A stretch of DNA of 64,000 nt. It comes from Quercus robur (taxonomy: Eukaryota; Streptophyta; Magnoliopsida; Fagales; Fagaceae). The translations under genes and the position numbers were made by a program. The stretch is from NCBI RefSeq assembly GCF_932294415.1, contig NC_065535.1, positions 12,246,282-12,310,281 of the forward strand, read 5' to 3'. Positions within the stretch are counted from its first letter, which is position 1. Each line of letters starts with the position of its first letter. Shown piece by piece: positions 10,590-23,070 of the stretch. The notes below the pieces were generated by a model. It made no database searches, was not told the origin of the DNA, and was given only the letters and a program-made list of their open reading frames with translations.

Positions 10590-11700
10590 AGTTTTATCTA
10601 ATTACAATCTTCTCGTCCAAATGTATGGATGTATGATAACAGATACAACTGCCTTTATTGGCATGTACAATTTAAGGGTTTTTGGATGATGGTCGTCTAC
10701 CCTTTTTATGTTTTATGATTGAATATTTACTTCCATTTTCATTCTTCATTTGGTGTTGAATATGTTATATGCTTTATGTATGAACGAATTTTCCCTTGTT
10801 TACATCATCCATGTTATTTCAATGGTTTTAAGTGTGGTCCATCCACTTATAAGACATTTTATCTCGTTTTAACTATATGAACGAATTTCCTTTGTTTACA
10901 TCATCCATGTCGTTTTTTATGGTTTTTAAGTGTGGTCCGTCCACTCATGAAGGCATTTAGCTCGTCCATGTTAGAATAATTTTTTATGTTCAACACTTTT
11001 ACCATTCTTTAAATTTTACAAGTATAACTTGTCTATGAATGGTATTTCTTTTGCTAGCTTTATTCGTCCATAGATTTGACTTATAGCTTGCATTATCCCT
11101 CATCCATAGGCTGGACGGTCCTTTACTCGTCTTTGGGCAAGATGTTGCCAGCATTTACTCGTCCAAAGATTGGACTGTTTAGCTGGTCAAATTCATCCAT
11201 GGATTTTGAATATTTTTACGTGCATATTTTTCCTCGTCCATTGGTTAGACAAATATACCTTAGGTTTTACCTCGTCCATTGATTAGACGAATATACCTTA
11301 GGTTTATTTTTCTTTGCTTTATCCTTATTTTAAGGAAAGCTTATAGACGTTACATCCCTGCGTCCAGAGATTTTACTCGTCTTGGGCTTTTAACCTTCTT
11401 GTGGATTAGTTTGAATGAAAACAACATGAAAATTAGGAATTCACACAACATTATATACATTGGAAATCCAAACTGTATATACACAACATAAACATCGTCC
11501 ACAAGCACGGCACATGCTTAGAAGCTAGTGCCTTTAGGGAATCAAAATACTTATGTACAAACAGACTAAGTCCATGACTTCATCCATCACAATTTCATCC
11601 ATAGACAGCGCAGAAGTTGGAAACTAATGCACTTTTTAGGGAATTAAAATATTAAAAACATGTAGTACTAGCAATAAACATAAATAAAAATGAGGGAAGT
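10590..11700. other. Non-coding internal region of the pol-deleted element
   Basis: The region is rich in repeated short motifs such as ctcgtccat, gtccatcc and gattagacgaatata. It is the likely counterpart of the 49-bp array region of the intact element, but here irregular. No gene is seen. Confidence 0.55.
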
Positions 11701-11730
11701 AACACATAACTCCAACTTCGTTCACTAATA

Positions 11731-12057
11731 CTATCTTCGTAGATGTTTAACATTCCAAGGGTGCTCTAGCTTCTGTCCGTCTAGGGCTTCCAAGTAGTAT
11801 GATCTTTGTCTTTTGCAATTGACAACCCTGTAGGGTCCTTCCCAGTTAGGCCCCATTTTTCCATGAGCCGGGTTTCTAGTTGCCAAAGAGACCCTTTTAA
11901 GGACGAGGTCCTCAATGTTGAAACACCTAGGTTTCACCATTGCATCATATTGTCTAGCCATAAGATTTTTATATCTTGCTATCCTCTGCTCTTCATCCAT
12001 CCTTACCTCATCTGTTAGATTGAGGTTAAGATAAAGTTGCTCTTCATTCTCCTTGTC
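11731..12057 (-). pseudogene. Integrase C-terminal remnant
   Basis: The minus strand reads DEEQRIARYKNLMARQYD, then FNIEDLVLKR, HGKMGPNWEGPYRV and HPWNVKHLRR. These match the C-terminal end of the intact polyprotein ([31 protein letters not shown]). It lies in the same frame as the gag remnant upstream, so the deletion that removed pol joined gag to integrase in phase. Confidence 0.85.
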
Positions 12058-12059
12058 TG

Positions 12060-13385
12060 CCCCCCTCGTCCTTGGTGGTCGTCCAGAGAGTTGGACATTC
12101 TACGCCACCTTCAGGTATGTCTTTCTTGACTTGGAAGATTGCCCTGTTGAAGTTCCTCCTACAATAACTCTTATTTCTCTAAGTGAGGGCCGTGATGTTT
12201 CTTCTACCTTTCCTTTCAACTTCTCGTCTTTATGATCTCGTCCAAGAAAATTCCTCAACTTTCCATGCCTAATAAGATTCTCTATCTGCTACTTTAAGAC
12301 ATAACACTCATCCGTGTCATGCCTGTGGTCCTTGTGGAAGCGACAATACTTGTTCTTATTGTGCTTATTAGAATCTCCCTTCATCTTCTCTAGCCACTTC
12401 AAGAATGGGTAATCCTTGATTTGCATAAGCACTTGATCAAGTGGAACATTCAAGAGCGTGTAGTGCTGACTCCTTGAAGACAAACCTGCCTTCCTGTTGT
12501 TTTTCTTCTCTCCCATCCGGGCCTTCTTTGGACGAGGGCCTTGGTCAGGATGGCATGGGAGATTAGCTTCCATTCGCTCTGCTTTCTTCCTCTTCTTGGC
12601 AATGATTGCACCCTCTGCATTCATGAAGTTTTGGGCTGAATGGACGAGTTCAACCATGGTTTGTGGTTCCTGATCATAAAGCTTATGGATGAATACATTC
12701 GAACTAACTCCATTGTGGAAGGCTACCAACAGCAATGTGTCATCCATCTCGTCTACCATCAGGGCTTCCCTGTTGAAGCGAGTGATGAAGGACCACAAGC
12801 TCTCATTTTCTCCTTGTTCTATAGTCAATAGGCTGGACTAGAAGCGTTTATGCCTTTGTCCTCCAATAAAGTTGTTGACGAATAACTTATTTAACTCCTC
12901 GAAAGAACCAACAGTATCCGAAGGTATTTTATTGATCCACACTCATGCTGGCCCCTTAAGGGTGATTGGGAAGGCCCTACACATTATCTCATTCGGAACT
13001 CCTTGAAGGTGTATTGTGGTCTTGAAGGTTGCAATGTGATCACACGAGTCACGTGTTCCATCATACGAATCCAAGGAAGGCATCTTGAACTTGGAAGGCA
13101 GGGGATAACTATTGATGGAAACTATGAAAGGGGAATAACATTTTCTCCTTCTCTAACTTCTTGACTCTAAGCTTGCCCTCTTGGCACCATTCATGACATT
13201 GCCTCGTTTGGTTGATCTCCCAGGTCAGTTCTTGATTTTGTCGCCATGGCGGCTGCCATGGACTGTATTTGTGGGACGGAAGGCGGTTGCATGATAGGTG
13301 CTGACTGGTGAGCGTTGGGGTGGCTAGAAGCGTTCCCACTCTCCTGGTGGCCTGGACTAGTGGCCATTGACCTTGTCCGGACCAT
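12060..13385 (-). pseudogene. Broken gag of the pol-deleted element
   Basis: The minus strand begins MVRTRSMATSPGHQ at 13385. The retrotransposon gag core (SYDGTRDSCDHIATFKT, FPITLKGPA, FVNNFIGGQRHKR, LLTIEQGENESLWSFITRFN) is interrupted by stops and a frame change. The zinc-knuckle-like CRFHKDHRHDTDEC follows near 12300. The order matches the intact gag at 15427 onwards. The deletion junction with the integrase remnant is near 12060. Confidence 0.85.
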
Positions 13386-13435
13386 ACAGTCTTTTGTCTA
13401 AGAAAGATAAATTGCAAAAAACAAATTTAACTTTC

Positions 13436-13452
13436 CCACAGATGGCGCCAAC
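13436..13452 (-). other. Primer-binding site of the pol-deleted element
   Basis: The minus strand reads TTGGCGCCATCTGTGGG directly after the 5' LTR. The intact element has TTGGCGCCGTCTGTGGG in the same place. Confidence 0.85.
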
Positions 13453-14358
13453 TGATGATGCACAGAAAATCAGTAGGCTGAATGCTCCAGGCTTCAATGG
13501 GCTAATGGTTGCTTGGAAGGCCTGAAAAGAAAGAAACACAAGATCAAAGGTGACCAGGGTGAACCGGCCAAGAACCCTCCGATGCTTAAGTTAGTCTTTG
13601 TCTTTTGGAAACTCAGGAATTCCCAACTTTTATGTAATAGTGAAAAAACTCCCTTTTATTTTGCATGGATGAGTCTTTATATAGTAGGCCTTATAGCGGT
13701 TACTTGTTTAGTAACCGCCCCAATATTCATGGAGATTCTGAAGATTCAGACTCAACTCCCACAACCGCTATAGTAGTTAGAATAAGAAGTCTTATCTTCT
13801 ATAACTGCCATATTGATGAAGAAGATAAAATAGTAACGTGTGGTCTGAATTACAAGCTGGTGTAGACAAATCCATCTTCGGAATTTTTCCTAAGTGTTGG
13901 GAGATCGTCTAGGTCACTTCGTGAGCTAGACGACCCTTATGGTCTTGGATGACCTTTCCGGTCCTGGACGACCCTTCTGGTCGTGGACGACCCTTTTGGT
14001 CGTGGACGACCCTTTTAGTCTTGGACGACCTCTCTAGTCATGGACGACCTTTCTGGTCTTGGACGACCCTCCGGGTCTTAGACGACCGTTCTGGTCTTGG
14101 ACGACCCTTGTGGTCTTGGACAACCCTTGTGGTCTTGGACGACCTCTCTGGTCATGGACGACCTCTCTGGTCTTGGACGACCCTTCGGGTCTTGGACGAC
14201 CTTTCTGGTCATGGACGACCCTTATGGTCTTGGACGACCCTTCTGGTCTTGGACGACCTTCCGGGTCTTGGACGACCTTCCGGGTCTTGGACGACCCTTC
14301 TGGTCTTGGACGACTCTATGGACAAACTAGAGATAGTTAGATTTTTAGTTCACCATCA
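13453..14358 (-). repeat. 5' LTR of the pol-deleted element
   Basis: A 906-bp LTR with 20 units of the 19-bp array (13929-14308). It adjoins the primer-binding site on its inner side. Confidence 0.93.
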
Positions 14359-14489
14359 TATTTATATGCATCATTTGGACTAGAAAATAAAATAAGTTTG
14401 TTGTTAACCTATATTTAATCACTTTTGTTTGCAGAGTTTTATTATATATGTAAATAATATAAAATTTATGGTGCGATATATCTTGCAAC

Positions 14490-14605
14490 TTTTTTTTTTT
14501 TTTTAGAATTTTAATTTATGGCATCTGCTCCTAATGATAGACTAACCCCTGATATCTTATACAACCATCAAAGACTTTACCACTTGAGTTAACTGGAACT
14601 CACAT
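14490..14605 (-). mobile_element. tRNA-derived SINE
   Basis: On the minus strand a tRNA-like head with the A-box-like AACTCAAGTGGTAAAG leads to a weak B-box (GGGGTTAGTCT) and a poly(A) tail of about 16. Flanks share imperfect ttgca(a/t)c. A fragment of the same tail (tttatgacatttgttcctga) occurs near 49935. Confidence 0.65.
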
Positions 14606-14655
14606 TTTGCATCTTTGAATAGAATAAATGTGTAATGTATTGTATTAAACTAAGG

Positions 14656-14878
14656 GTGGATGGGTAGCTGGGTTTGCTCGCAAAATAGGAATTACAACAA
14701 GTTTTCTTGCTGAACTTTGGGCTCTTAGAGACAGTCTTAATCTATGTGTTAATCGCAGTATATTAGCAGTAGAGGTAGAGTTGGATGCAAAGTCTATTGT
14801 GGATGCTGTTGTGAACACCAAATATTCTAATATCTTTGCTTCTACTCTCTTGGATGATTGTAGACACTTGATCCAGCA
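14656..14878 (+). pseudogene. 5'-truncated LINE, RNase H part, left piece
   Basis: The open frame reads GGWVAGFARKIGITTSFLAE, then LWALRDSLNLC and VEVELDAKSIVDAV, the N-terminal half of an RVT_3 RNase H domain. It continues after the Ty3 element at 25033. The whole LINE copy is flanked by the 14-bp TSD gtattaaactaagg (14642-14655 and 25272-25285). The insertion therefore began inside the RNase H coding region, an extreme 5' truncation. Confidence 0.88.
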
Positions 14879-15373
14879 TGATACGCCCGACCAAAATGGT
14901 AATCGTCCACAGAAGGCAAGAAAGGGACGATCTTGATAAAATCGTCCCAAGAGAGAAGGTCGTCGCTCAAACATCCGGACACTCGTTCCTACCCTTCGCG
15001 GAGCGGTTACAAGACATTAATCAACCTTCAGACCGTTGGGAATGGCAGCTCATCATTAACACCCAGCAAAGACGTTACCAGGCTAGATTAAAGCCTCCAT
15101 CAAGACTCCACCAACGGCTAGAAGAAAGGACCTACAAACACACATATAAAAGAGCTAAACCCCGAGAGGGGCAGGGTAAGACAACACTCTAGAAAATTAC
15201 TCCCATTGTTCTCCTTTGTCAATCTTACTGACTTTGGCATCGGAGACCTTTTTGCAGGCACAACGCCGGCAAACTACCTTCTTTCGTTCGTTCACGAGTT
15301 GCAGAAGATTGGTCTGGCGAAGAACAGTTTCATCTGGACGATCATAAATCAACTGACGATCAAATCATCATCA
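14879..15373 (+). repeat. 5' LTR of intact Ty3 element
   Basis: 495 bp, starting tgatacgcccgacc and ending atcatcatca. A TATA-like acatataaaagagc lies near 15140. The LTR supports short spurious ORFs only. Confidence 0.95.
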
Positions 15374-15376
15374 GTT

Positions 15377-15394
15377 TGGCGCCGTCTGTGGGAA
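15377..15394 (+). other. Primer-binding site of intact Ty3 element
   Basis: tggcgccgtctgtgggaa starts 3 bp after the LTR. Its first nine bases fit the 3' end of a plant tRNA-Asp as I remember it; the rest diverges, so the primer tRNA is not certain. Confidence 0.8.
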
Positions 15395-15426
15395 ACGACG
15401 ATAAACGCAATCTGTCCCCAGTCCAA

Positions 15427-18400
15427 ATGGAATCCAGTACAAACCCAGACCCTGCTGCGCTGGCCCTACAAGTTCAGTCGCTGTCAGCAACCGTGGAAGA
15501 ACTCACAAGACAGAACCAAGAAATGAAACAACGACTACTACAAGAAAGCAATCGTGCGGATAGGGGAGACGATGAAGACAGCAACAGAAGGCGGACAAGT
15601 ACTCCAGAAGAAGCAAGTTCGGACCTATTGAGAGAAATGAGGAAAGAGATGGACGAGCTAAGAAACGCCATAAAAGGAAAGACAGACCAAAGTTTGGAGA
15701 GAATCGTCCGGAAGACGGATTCGCCCTTTACCATAGCTGTCCAAGAGTGCCCTGTACCCTCCAAATTCCGTCTACCACAACTAGAACCTTTCGACGGACT
15801 GAAAGACCCCTTGGATCACCTGAATACCTTCAGGACGACCTTAGGCCTCCAACAGCCACCTGACGAGATCTTCTGTCGCTCATTCCCTACGACCCTCAAA
15901 GGAGCAGCCAGGGAATGGTTCAACAAGTTGCCAACATCGTCCATCGACAATTTCGAACAGTTGAGCAACTCCTTTGTCCGTCACTTCGTGGGGGGGCAGC
16001 GACCAAAGAGAACTGCCGACCACTTACTTACCATCAAACAAGGAGAGAAGGAACCACTGAGGTCCTACGTGACACGCTTCACCCGAGGAATGTTGGAAAT
16101 AGATGAGACGGATGACAAGGTACATCTCACAACCTTCAAAGCAGGATTGAAGTCCAGGGATTTTGTAGCATCCTTGGCAAAAAATCCCCCTAAGACGATG
16201 GCTGAGACACTGTTAAAGGCTCAGAAGTACATGAACGCGGAGGAAGCTCTGGCAGCTATTGATGGAGCAGATAAGAGCAGGGAAAAGAAGAAAGAAAAGG
16301 AGGACGATCGAAGAGGGCTAAAACGAGAACGTCATGACAGGAGAAATGACGACCGAAGAAGGGACGATAAAAACCCTCGTCCGTCAAAATTCACCCCGCT
16401 GGCGATGTCCGTAGATCAAATTCTAACAGAAATAAGGGACGAACCATCCCTAAAGTGGCCAAAACCACTCCAGTCAGCACCTGGATTACGCGATAAAAGG
16501 AAATACTGCCGTTTCCATAAAGATCACGGGCACTACACGGAGGACTGCAGGGACCTGAAAGAGCAGATTGAAGAGCTCATCCGTAATGGGAAGCTACAAC
16601 AGTACGTAAAGAGGGGGGATTTCAGCAGGTACGGACAGAAGAGCCAGCCAGTGAATGCACGAAGAGACGAAGATCGCCACCAACCTCGTCCACAGAATGC
16701 GCTAGGGGAAATAAAAACCATCGCCGGGGGACCAACCGCCGGAGGATCATTCAAGTCTCTCAGGAAGTCATACCAAAGACAGGTAAACAGCGTCCACAGT
16801 GTACCACCGTCAAAGCAAAGACGCACCAGTGAAGACTTGCATTTTTCTGAGGAGGAGGCCAGAAGTGTGAAGCAGCCCCATGATGATCCACTCGTCATTA
16901 TGATCATGATCGAGGGGTTCAACACGCGAAGAGTCCTGGTCGACAGCGGAAGTTCTGCAGATATAATCTATCTTCCTGCTTTCCAACAACTAAAGCTGGA
17001 CTCAAAAAGACTTCGTCCTTTTGAGTCTCCCCTAGTCAGCTTCAGCGGAGACAAAGTGTACCCCAGAGGAATCACGACGTTAACAGTTACAGCCGGGTCA
17101 TATCCCCTTCAGGTAACCAACCAGCACAATTTTCTAATAGTAGACTCACCCTCGTCCTACAATGTGATCATTGGCAGACCAATGCTTAATCGTTGGAAAG
17201 CTGCTATCTCCACATACTGCCTAAAGGTGAAGTTCCCAACAGAGCATGGAATCGGGGAAATTAAGGGTGATCAAGTGCTGGCCAGGGAATGCTACCATGC
17301 CGTCCTGGCCTCAAAGGAAAACCATACGTGGACGATTGAGGAGAAGACGCCAGAGATTATGGAGAAACTTGAAACGATATCACTGGCTGAAGGGAACCCT
17401 CCAAGGACGACCCAAATAGGGACGAGCATGAGCCGAAAGACGAAAGACGAAATCGTCAGCTTTCTGAAGAGCAACCTGGACATTTTCGCCTGGAGTCACA
17501 AGGATATGCCAGGAATCCCAGCAAGCCTCATCCAGCACCATCTGAATGTTGATCCCGAAAAGAAACCTGTCCAGCAGAAAAGGAGAGTATTTGCTCCCGA
17601 GCGAAATAAGGCAGTAATGGACGAGGTAAATAAGTTGCTTGCAGCAAAATTTATCCGAGAAGTTCACTATCCAGAATGGTTGGCCAACGTAGTCATGGTC
17701 AAAAAGTCAAATGGGAAGTGGAGGATGTGTGTCGACTTTACAGACCTGAACCAAGCATGCCCAAAAGATAGCTTCCCGCTGCCCAGAATCGACCAGCTAG
17801 TAGACTCCACAGCAGGACACAAACTTCTCACATTTATGGACGCGTTTTCAGGGTATAACCAGATACAGATGGCCGAAGAAGACCAAGAGAAGACCGCTTT
17901 TATCACCAGCCAGGGACTCTACTGCTATCGAGTCATGCCTTTTGAGCTCAAAAATGCAGGGGCCACCTACCAAAGATTGGTGAATCAGATGTTCGAGAAG
18001 CAAATCGGGAGAAATGTGGAGGTTTACGTTGATGATATGCTCGTCAAGAGCAAGGAGGAAGAAAACCATCTGGACGACCTCAGAGAGACGTTCAACACTC
18101 TCAGACGATATAGCATGAAACTAAACCCGTCCAAATGTGCCTTTGGGGTTTCCTCGGGAAAGTTTCTCGGGTTTGTAGTATCGCAGAGAGGGATTGAAGC
18201 AAATCCCGAGAAGGTCAGGGCCATCCTGGAAATGTCCTCACCCAGGACGGTCAAAGAAGTGCAGTCCCTGACAGGGAGAATTGCGGCCCTCAACCGGTTC
18301 GTCTCGAAGGCGACGGACAAATGCCTTCCGTTCTTCAAAACTTTGAAGAAAGCGTTTTCATGGACGGAGGAATGCGAAGCGGCCTTCCAAGAGCTAAAAA

Positions 18401-20556
18401 GTTATCTTAGCAACCCGCCCCTCCTGAGCCCGTCCAAAGAAGGTGAAGAGCTATTCCTGTACTTAGCCGTCTCAGCCACAGCTGTCAGCGCGGCGTTGAT
18501 TAGAGAAGATGGTGGTTTACAACTTCCTGTGTATTACGTTAGCCAGGCCTTCCAGGGCGCCGAGGCACGGTACCCGCGTATGGAGAAGATCACCTTCGCC
18601 CTGATTATGGCCTCAAGGAAACTCCGTTCGTATTTCCAAGCCAATCCCATCGTCGTGATGACGGATCAGCCCATTAAAAAGGCAATGAACAAACCAGAAG
18701 CAGCAGGAAGAATGGTGCAGTGGGCAGTCGAGCTCAACCAGTTCGACATAAAGTATCGTCCAAGGGTGGCAATAAAAGCACAGGCACTAGCAGATTTTAT
18801 AGCAGAGTTCACCGTCCCTGAAAACGTAGAGAATATCTGGACGGTTAATACTGATGGATCGTCCACCCAACACGGAGGGGGAGCTGGCATCGTCCTCACT
18901 TCTCCCGAGAAGAATGTTATCAAGTATGGAGTCCAACTTAAGTTCCCGGTGACCAATAATGAAGCAGAATATGAGGCACTGCTGGCAGGGTTAAGAGTGG
19001 CTCGAGCACTAGGAGCTGAGAATGTTGTGCTCAGGAGCGATTCTCAACTCGTCATTGGACAAGTAAGAGGAGAGTACGAGGCAAAGGAAACAAGGATGCA
19101 GAAATACCTCAAGCTGACAAACCAATTGATCAGTGCCTTCAAATACGCAGAGTTCGTCCAAATCCCCAGAGAACAGAACACAGAAGCTGATGAGGTGGCC
19201 CGAAGTGCCTCAATGGACAGTGGAGGTAAGAAGTCCGATTGGAGGATGGAAGAACAGAACCATCCCAGCATACTGGAACTTCAGATCTCCACCGTCCACA
19301 CAGACAGTGGATGGATGAATCCGATAATCACCTTCCTTCAAGAAGGACGACTACCGGATGATCCAGAGGAAGCTAAAAAGATCAGAAAACGAGCAGCCAG
19401 ATTCACGATACTTAATGACGAACTTTACAAAAGAGGCTACTCTCAGCCGTATTTGAGATGTGTGGAAAAGGAGGAAGCCAGGTACATCCTTGAAGAAGTG
19501 CATGGTGGGATCTGCGGAGATCACGCGGGGGCAAAGTCTCTCGCCAGAAACATCATGAGAGCTGGCTACTTTTGGCCAACAATGCAACAAGACGCAGCCG
19601 ACTTTGTGAGAACGTGTGACAGTTGCCAGAGGTATGGGAATGTTCAAAGGCTCCCTGGAGAGAAGATGACCACAATATCATCGCCCTGGCCATTTGCGCA
19701 ATGGGGGATCGACATCATGGGTCCCTTACCTCAGGCAAAGAGACAGGTGAAGTTCCTGCTCGTAGCCATCGACTACTTCACAAAATGGGTGGAGGCAGAA
19801 GCTCTGGCGACGATCACCGAAGCAAAGGTACAAAATTTTGTTTGGAAAAATATTGTTTGCAGGTTTGGAATACCAAGGACGATCATATCAGACAACGGCC
19901 GTCAGTTCGACAGCCAAAGCTTCAGGTCATTTTGCTCGAGCTTAGGTATCAAAAATAAGTATTCATCGCCAGGGCATCCCCAGGCCAATGGACAGACGGA
20001 AGTAACCAACCGGACCCTGCTGAAGATCATCAAGTCCCGATTGGTGGGGGCAAAAGGAATGTGGCCTGAGGAACTGCCAGGCGCCCTATGGGCATACAGG
20101 ACGACAGCACGGACACCAACTGGAGAAACACCATTCAGTCTAACATATGGCACAGAAGCAGTCATACCAGTAGAGGTTGGTCTCACAAGCTTGAGGAGGG
20201 AATTTTTTGACGAACAAACCAATGAAGACCAATTGAAGGAAAACTTAGACAGCCTGGACGAGATCAGAGGTCAGGCAGCTGAGAAAATGGCGAAGTACCA
20301 GCAGAAGATAGCAGAATATTATAATCAAAGAGTGAAGCTAAGAAGATTCAACATTGGTGACCTCGTCCTTAGAAAAGTCACCCCTGCCACAAAGGACCCA
20401 GCACATGGTAAGTTGGGACCGTCCTGGGAAGGACCCTACAGAGTCGTCCATTATTCGCGTCAGGGCAGCTATCACCTGGAGGATTCAGAAGGGAAAAGAC
20501 TACCTCGTCCATGGAACGTTGAGCATCTAAAGAGGTATTACGAAAAGGAACCATAA
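15427..20556 (+). CDS. Ty3 gag-pol polyprotein (intact)
   Basis: One uninterrupted ORF of 1709 aa from ATG 15427. An earlier TTG at 15376 lies in the primer-binding site and is not a likely start. Approximate residues: gag core 110-290; a basic charged stretch near 290-330; a zinc-knuckle-like [14 protein letters not shown] near 361; aspartic protease [12 protein letters not shown] near 504; reverse transcriptase with [13 protein letters not shown] near 803 and YVDD near 867. Then come a first RNase H near 1008-1130, a second RNase H starting [17 protein letters not shown] near 1141, and integrase with an HHCC finger near 1358-1400. The D,D,E core is at [15 protein letters not shown] and GQTEV, followed by the C-terminal [10 protein letters not shown]. 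No stops or frameshifts were found, so it may be active. Confidence 0.96.
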   Translation: MESSTNPDPAALALQVQSLSATVEELTRQNQEMKQRLLQESNRADRGDDEDSNRRRTSTPEEASSDLLREMRKEMDELRNAIKGKTDQSLERIVRKTDSPFTIAVQECPVPSKFRLPQLEPFDGLKDPLDHLNTFRTTLGLQQPPDEIFCRSFPTTLKGAAREWFNKLPTSSIDNFEQLSNSFVRHFVGGQRPKRTADHLLTIKQGEKEPLRSYVTRFTRGMLEIDETDDKVHLTTFKAGLKSRDFVASLAKNPPKTMAETLLKAQKYMNAEEALAAIDGADKSREKKKEKEDDRRGLKRERHDRRNDDRRRDDKNPRPSKFTPLAMSVDQILTEIRDEPSLKWPKPLQSAPGLRDKRKYCRFHKDHGHYTEDCRDLKEQIEELIRNGKLQQYVKRGDFSRYGQKSQPVNARRDEDRHQPRPQNALGEIKTIAGGPTAGGSFKSLRKSYQRQVNSVHSVPPSKQRRTSEDLHFSEEEARSVKQPHDDPLVIMIMIEGFNTRRVLVDSGSSADIIYLPAFQQLKLDSKRLRPFESPLVSFSGDKVYPRGITTLTVTAGSYPLQVTNQHNFLIVDSPSSYNVIIGRPMLNRWKAAISTYCLKVKFPTEHGIGEIKGDQVLARECYHAVLASKENHTWTIEEKTPEIMEKLETISLAEGNPPRTTQIGTSMSRKTKDEIVSFLKSNLDIFAWSHKDMPGIPASLIQHHLNVDPEKKPVQQKRRVFAPERNKAVMDEVNKLLAAKFIREVHYPEWLANVVMVKKSNGKWRMCVDFTDLNQACPKDSFPLPRIDQLVDSTAGHKLLTFMDAFSGYNQIQMAEEDQEKTAFITSQGLYCYRVMPFELKNAGATYQRLVNQMFEKQIGRNVEVYVDDMLVKSKEEENHLDDLRETFNTLRRYSMKLNPSKCAFGVSSGKFLGFVVSQRGIEANPEKVRAILEMSSPRTVKEVQSLTGRIAALNRFVSKATDKCLPFFKTLKKAFSWTEECEAAFQELKSYLSNPPLLSPSKEGEELFLYLAVSATAVSAALIREDGGLQLPVYYVSQAFQGAEARYPRMEKITFALIMASRKLRSYFQANPIVVMTDQPIKKAMNKPEAAGRMVQWAVELNQFDIKYRPRVAIKAQALADFIAEFTVPENVENIWTVNTDGSSTQHGGGAGIVLTSPEKNVIKYGVQLKFPVTNNEAEYEALLAGLRVARALGAENVVLRSDSQLVIGQVRGEYEAKETRMQKYLKLTNQLISAFKYAEFVQIPREQNTEADEVARSASMDSGGKKSDWRMEEQNHPSILELQISTVHTDSGWMNPIITFLQEGRLPDDPEEAKKIRKRAARFTILNDELYKRGYSQPYLRCVEKEEARYILEEVHGGICGDHAGAKSLARNIMRAGYFWPTMQQDAADFVRTCDSCQRYGNVQRLPGEKMTTISSPWPFAQWGIDIMGPLPQAKRQVKFLLVAIDYFTKWVEAEALATITEAKVQNFVWKNIVCRFGIPRTIISDNGRQFDSQSFRSFCSSLGIKNKYSSPGHPQANGQTEVTNRTLLKIIKSRLVGAKGMWPEELPGALWAYRTTARTPTGETPFSLTYGTEAVIPVEVGLTSLRREFFDEQTNEDQLKENLDSLDEIRGQAAEKMAKYQQKIAEYYNQRVKLRRFNIGDLVLRKVTPATKDPAHGKLGPSWEGPYRVVHYSRQGSYHLEDSEGKRLPRPWNVEHLKRYYEKEP

Positions 20557-20689
20557 ACTTCATTGTAAAACCAATTTGATACTTCTATCTTATGTAAGCA
20601 ATTGTTCGAGTTATGAGTATTATCCAGCATCCTTTGAATATTATCGAGCAAGTCATTCATCACTGTTTCCAAAAATAAGCGCACGAGAT

Positions 20690-21310
20690 CGTCCCTAAAA
20701 AAGCTTAATGACGATAAGATTCCTTAAATGGATGTACATCGTCCCTAAAAAGCTTAATGACGATAAAATTCCTTAAATGGATGTACATCGTCCCTAAAAA
20801 GCTTAATGACGATAAAATTCCTTAAATGGATGTACATCGTCCCTAAAAAGCTTAATGACGATAAAATTCCTTAAATGGATGTACATCGTCCCTAAAAAGC
20901 TTAATGACGATAAAATTCCTTAAATGGATGTACATCGTCCCTAAAAAGCTTAATGACGATAAGATTCCTTAAATGGATGTACATCGTCCCTAAAAAGCTT
21001 AATGACGATAAAATTCCTTAAATGGATGTACATCGTCATTAAAAAGCTTAATGGCGATAAAATTCCTTAAATGGATGTACATCGTCCCTAAAAAGCTTAA
21101 TGACGATAAGATTCCTTAAATGGATGTACATCGTCCCTAAAAAGCTTAGTGGCGATAAAATTCCTTGAATGGATGTACATCGTCCCTAAAAAGCTTAATG
21201 ACGATAAAATTCCTTAAATGGATGTACATCGTTCCTAAAAAAGCTTAATGGCGACAAAATTCCTTAAATGATTGTACATCGTCCCTAAAAAAGCTTAATG
21301 ACCATGAAAC
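20690..21310 (+). repeat. 49-bp tandem array, about 12.5 units
   Basis: Units spaced at 49 bp carry catcgtccctaaaaagctt, then aatgacgata and a ttccttaaatgg tail. Within each unit ATCGTC and GACGAT form a perfect 6-bp inverted repeat with a loop containing AAGCTT. The array lies between the end of pol and the 3' end of the antisense gene. Units near the right end are more diverged. Confidence 0.95.
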
Positions 21311-21736
21311 TCCTGAGATGGACGTACATGGCTTAGTAACGATAAATGTAAAGAATAATGACGGCAAAATTCTTTGGACGAAGTACATCGACGCACCACG
21401 ACGACAAAAGTTCCTTAAAGAAATGGACGTCACCTCTAAGGCTAAATTCCCTCGATGTCCATGTACATCACACAACATGGTCTCATCTGTACAAGAGGGA
21501 CAAACCCTTCAAAGTGATCAACACGATTTTATCCATACAGGACGACCAGAAAGTCAGGTAATGGGAAACATTTCCAAAAATCAAATGAGCAAGCACAAAC
21601 ATTTATAAATTCAAATATAAAGTTAAATTGTTCAAAAAGGGGCCCCAAAAACAGGAGGGGCATCCAAACAACTACTGTTCTTCACTTGGTGCATAAAAAA
21701 AAAAAAAAAAAAAAATGGGAATTTCCTTAAGGCAAA

Positions 21737-22282
21737 CTAGGCTGAAGGGGGAATTTCATCGTCCTGAGTAGCCTGAGGTGGTTCAACGCCGGTGGACACT
21801 CCTGTTTGAGCCGCCTCGTCCTCCTCAATCTCCTTGTCAACAGCTTCAAAGTCCAGATCGTCAAGACTCACGGCAGGACCATGCTTGATGAGATACCTTC
21901 GCAGCAGCTCGAACCCTTTAAAGTACCACTGGAAGAGAAGGGTGTTGTATTCTTCAGAGGATTGGAAGGCAGTGACGGCTTTGGCTACCGCAACCTTCAT
22001 CTTCTGAGCAGCCGTCGCTAGAAGTTCGTCCTTTTGCTTCACGGTTTGTCTCTCAGAATCCAGCTGCTCCGTCAGCACGCGGACTTGCTCCTTAGAAGCG
22101 TTGAGAGAGTCCATAGTTGTGATCAAGTCCTTGCGCAAACCAGAAGCTTCAGCCTCCAAAGCGTCTACCTTCGAGTTGGCCACGACGGCCTTCTCCTCAT
22201 TTGCCAGGTACTGAGTGGTGATGTGCATGGTCTCCCCCAACACCTATGGACGAATACAAAGTTAATAAAAGTTAGCTCAATA

Positions 22283-22329
<47 letters not shown>

Positions 22330-23028
22330 TATGACGATTCACCTGCACGAGTTTGTGGACGTGGCGGCTCACCATCTCGTGTGAAGGAATGCTCGTAACT
22401 TCCCTCATCTCAGCAGGGGTAAAGAGCTCGGTAGCACGGTCCATGGCCGTCCCTGCATCTGACCAGACGCTGGCATCAGCTTTCCCTTTTCCCTTGCTAG
22501 CAGCTTTCTGCTTCTTCGAGGGACGAGCAACCTCCTCGATTGAAACTCCAGGAGATGCAAGCAGACCTTCGTCCAGATCAAGGGTAGGTGTGGACGACCC
22601 TCTCTCCACTACCTCTTTCTCCTTCTCCCTGTCCGTGATCCTCAGCCGCTTCTGGCCTATGCTGGAAAGGGGCTCATTCTTTTTGCCCTTGATTTTAGCA
22701 TACATCTCCTTGTTGAATTTTGACGTCATTTCTACCAAGGACGAATAAAAAAAAAAAAAAAAGAGGCGTAAGGACGAGTAAAAAGAATGCCAGCAAACAC
22801 AAAGAAAAAGCGTGAAGTGCAACTTACGTTTTCTCTCTTCACGGTCAAGAGTACTGAGGACGTAAAGTGAAGGTTCTGGCCCCAGGCAGTGACGAGCCAA
22901 GGTTCGTGGATCAATCAGCTCTCCAAAATCTTCTATCGTCCTGGCGTATTCAAGAGCAGCCTGCACTCGCTTGGCAAACCTGGCCTCTAGCTCCGGACGG
23001 TCTTTCACTGCAAAAGGACGACGTCAAA

Positions 23029-23070
<42 letters not shown>

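Larger units (their letters stand above)
7565..14358 (-). mobile_element. Ty3-type LTR retrotransposon, pol-deleted, minus strand
   Basis: A 6794-bp element with LTRs 7565-8451 (3' LTR) and 13453-14358 (5' LTR) and TSD tattt at 7560-7564 and 14359-14363. On the minus strand the LTR starts TGATGGTGAAC and ends CATCATCA. The primer-binding site TTGGCGCCATCTGTGGG adjoins the right LTR, and the purine tract AAAGGGGGCAAC adjoins the left LTR. Between them are a broken gag, the last part of integrase, and an antisense gene remnant. Protease, reverse transcriptase, RNase H and the integrase core are gone. LTRs differ at a modest number of sites by eye. Confidence 0.93.

Noticed and set aside
14878..15192. 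104-aa ORF in the LTR, repeated at 24463-24846
   Set aside because: Lies wholly or mostly within the LTR, overlaps its promoter region, and has no recognisable domain.
20378..20563. Minus-strand ORFs within gag-pol
   Set aside because: They are shadows of the long intact polyprotein frame, without motifs of their own.
22284..22327. Long poly(A) as a retroposed-transcript tail
   Set aside because: It lies inside an intron of the antisense gene as a T run on the sense strand, with no TSD around it.
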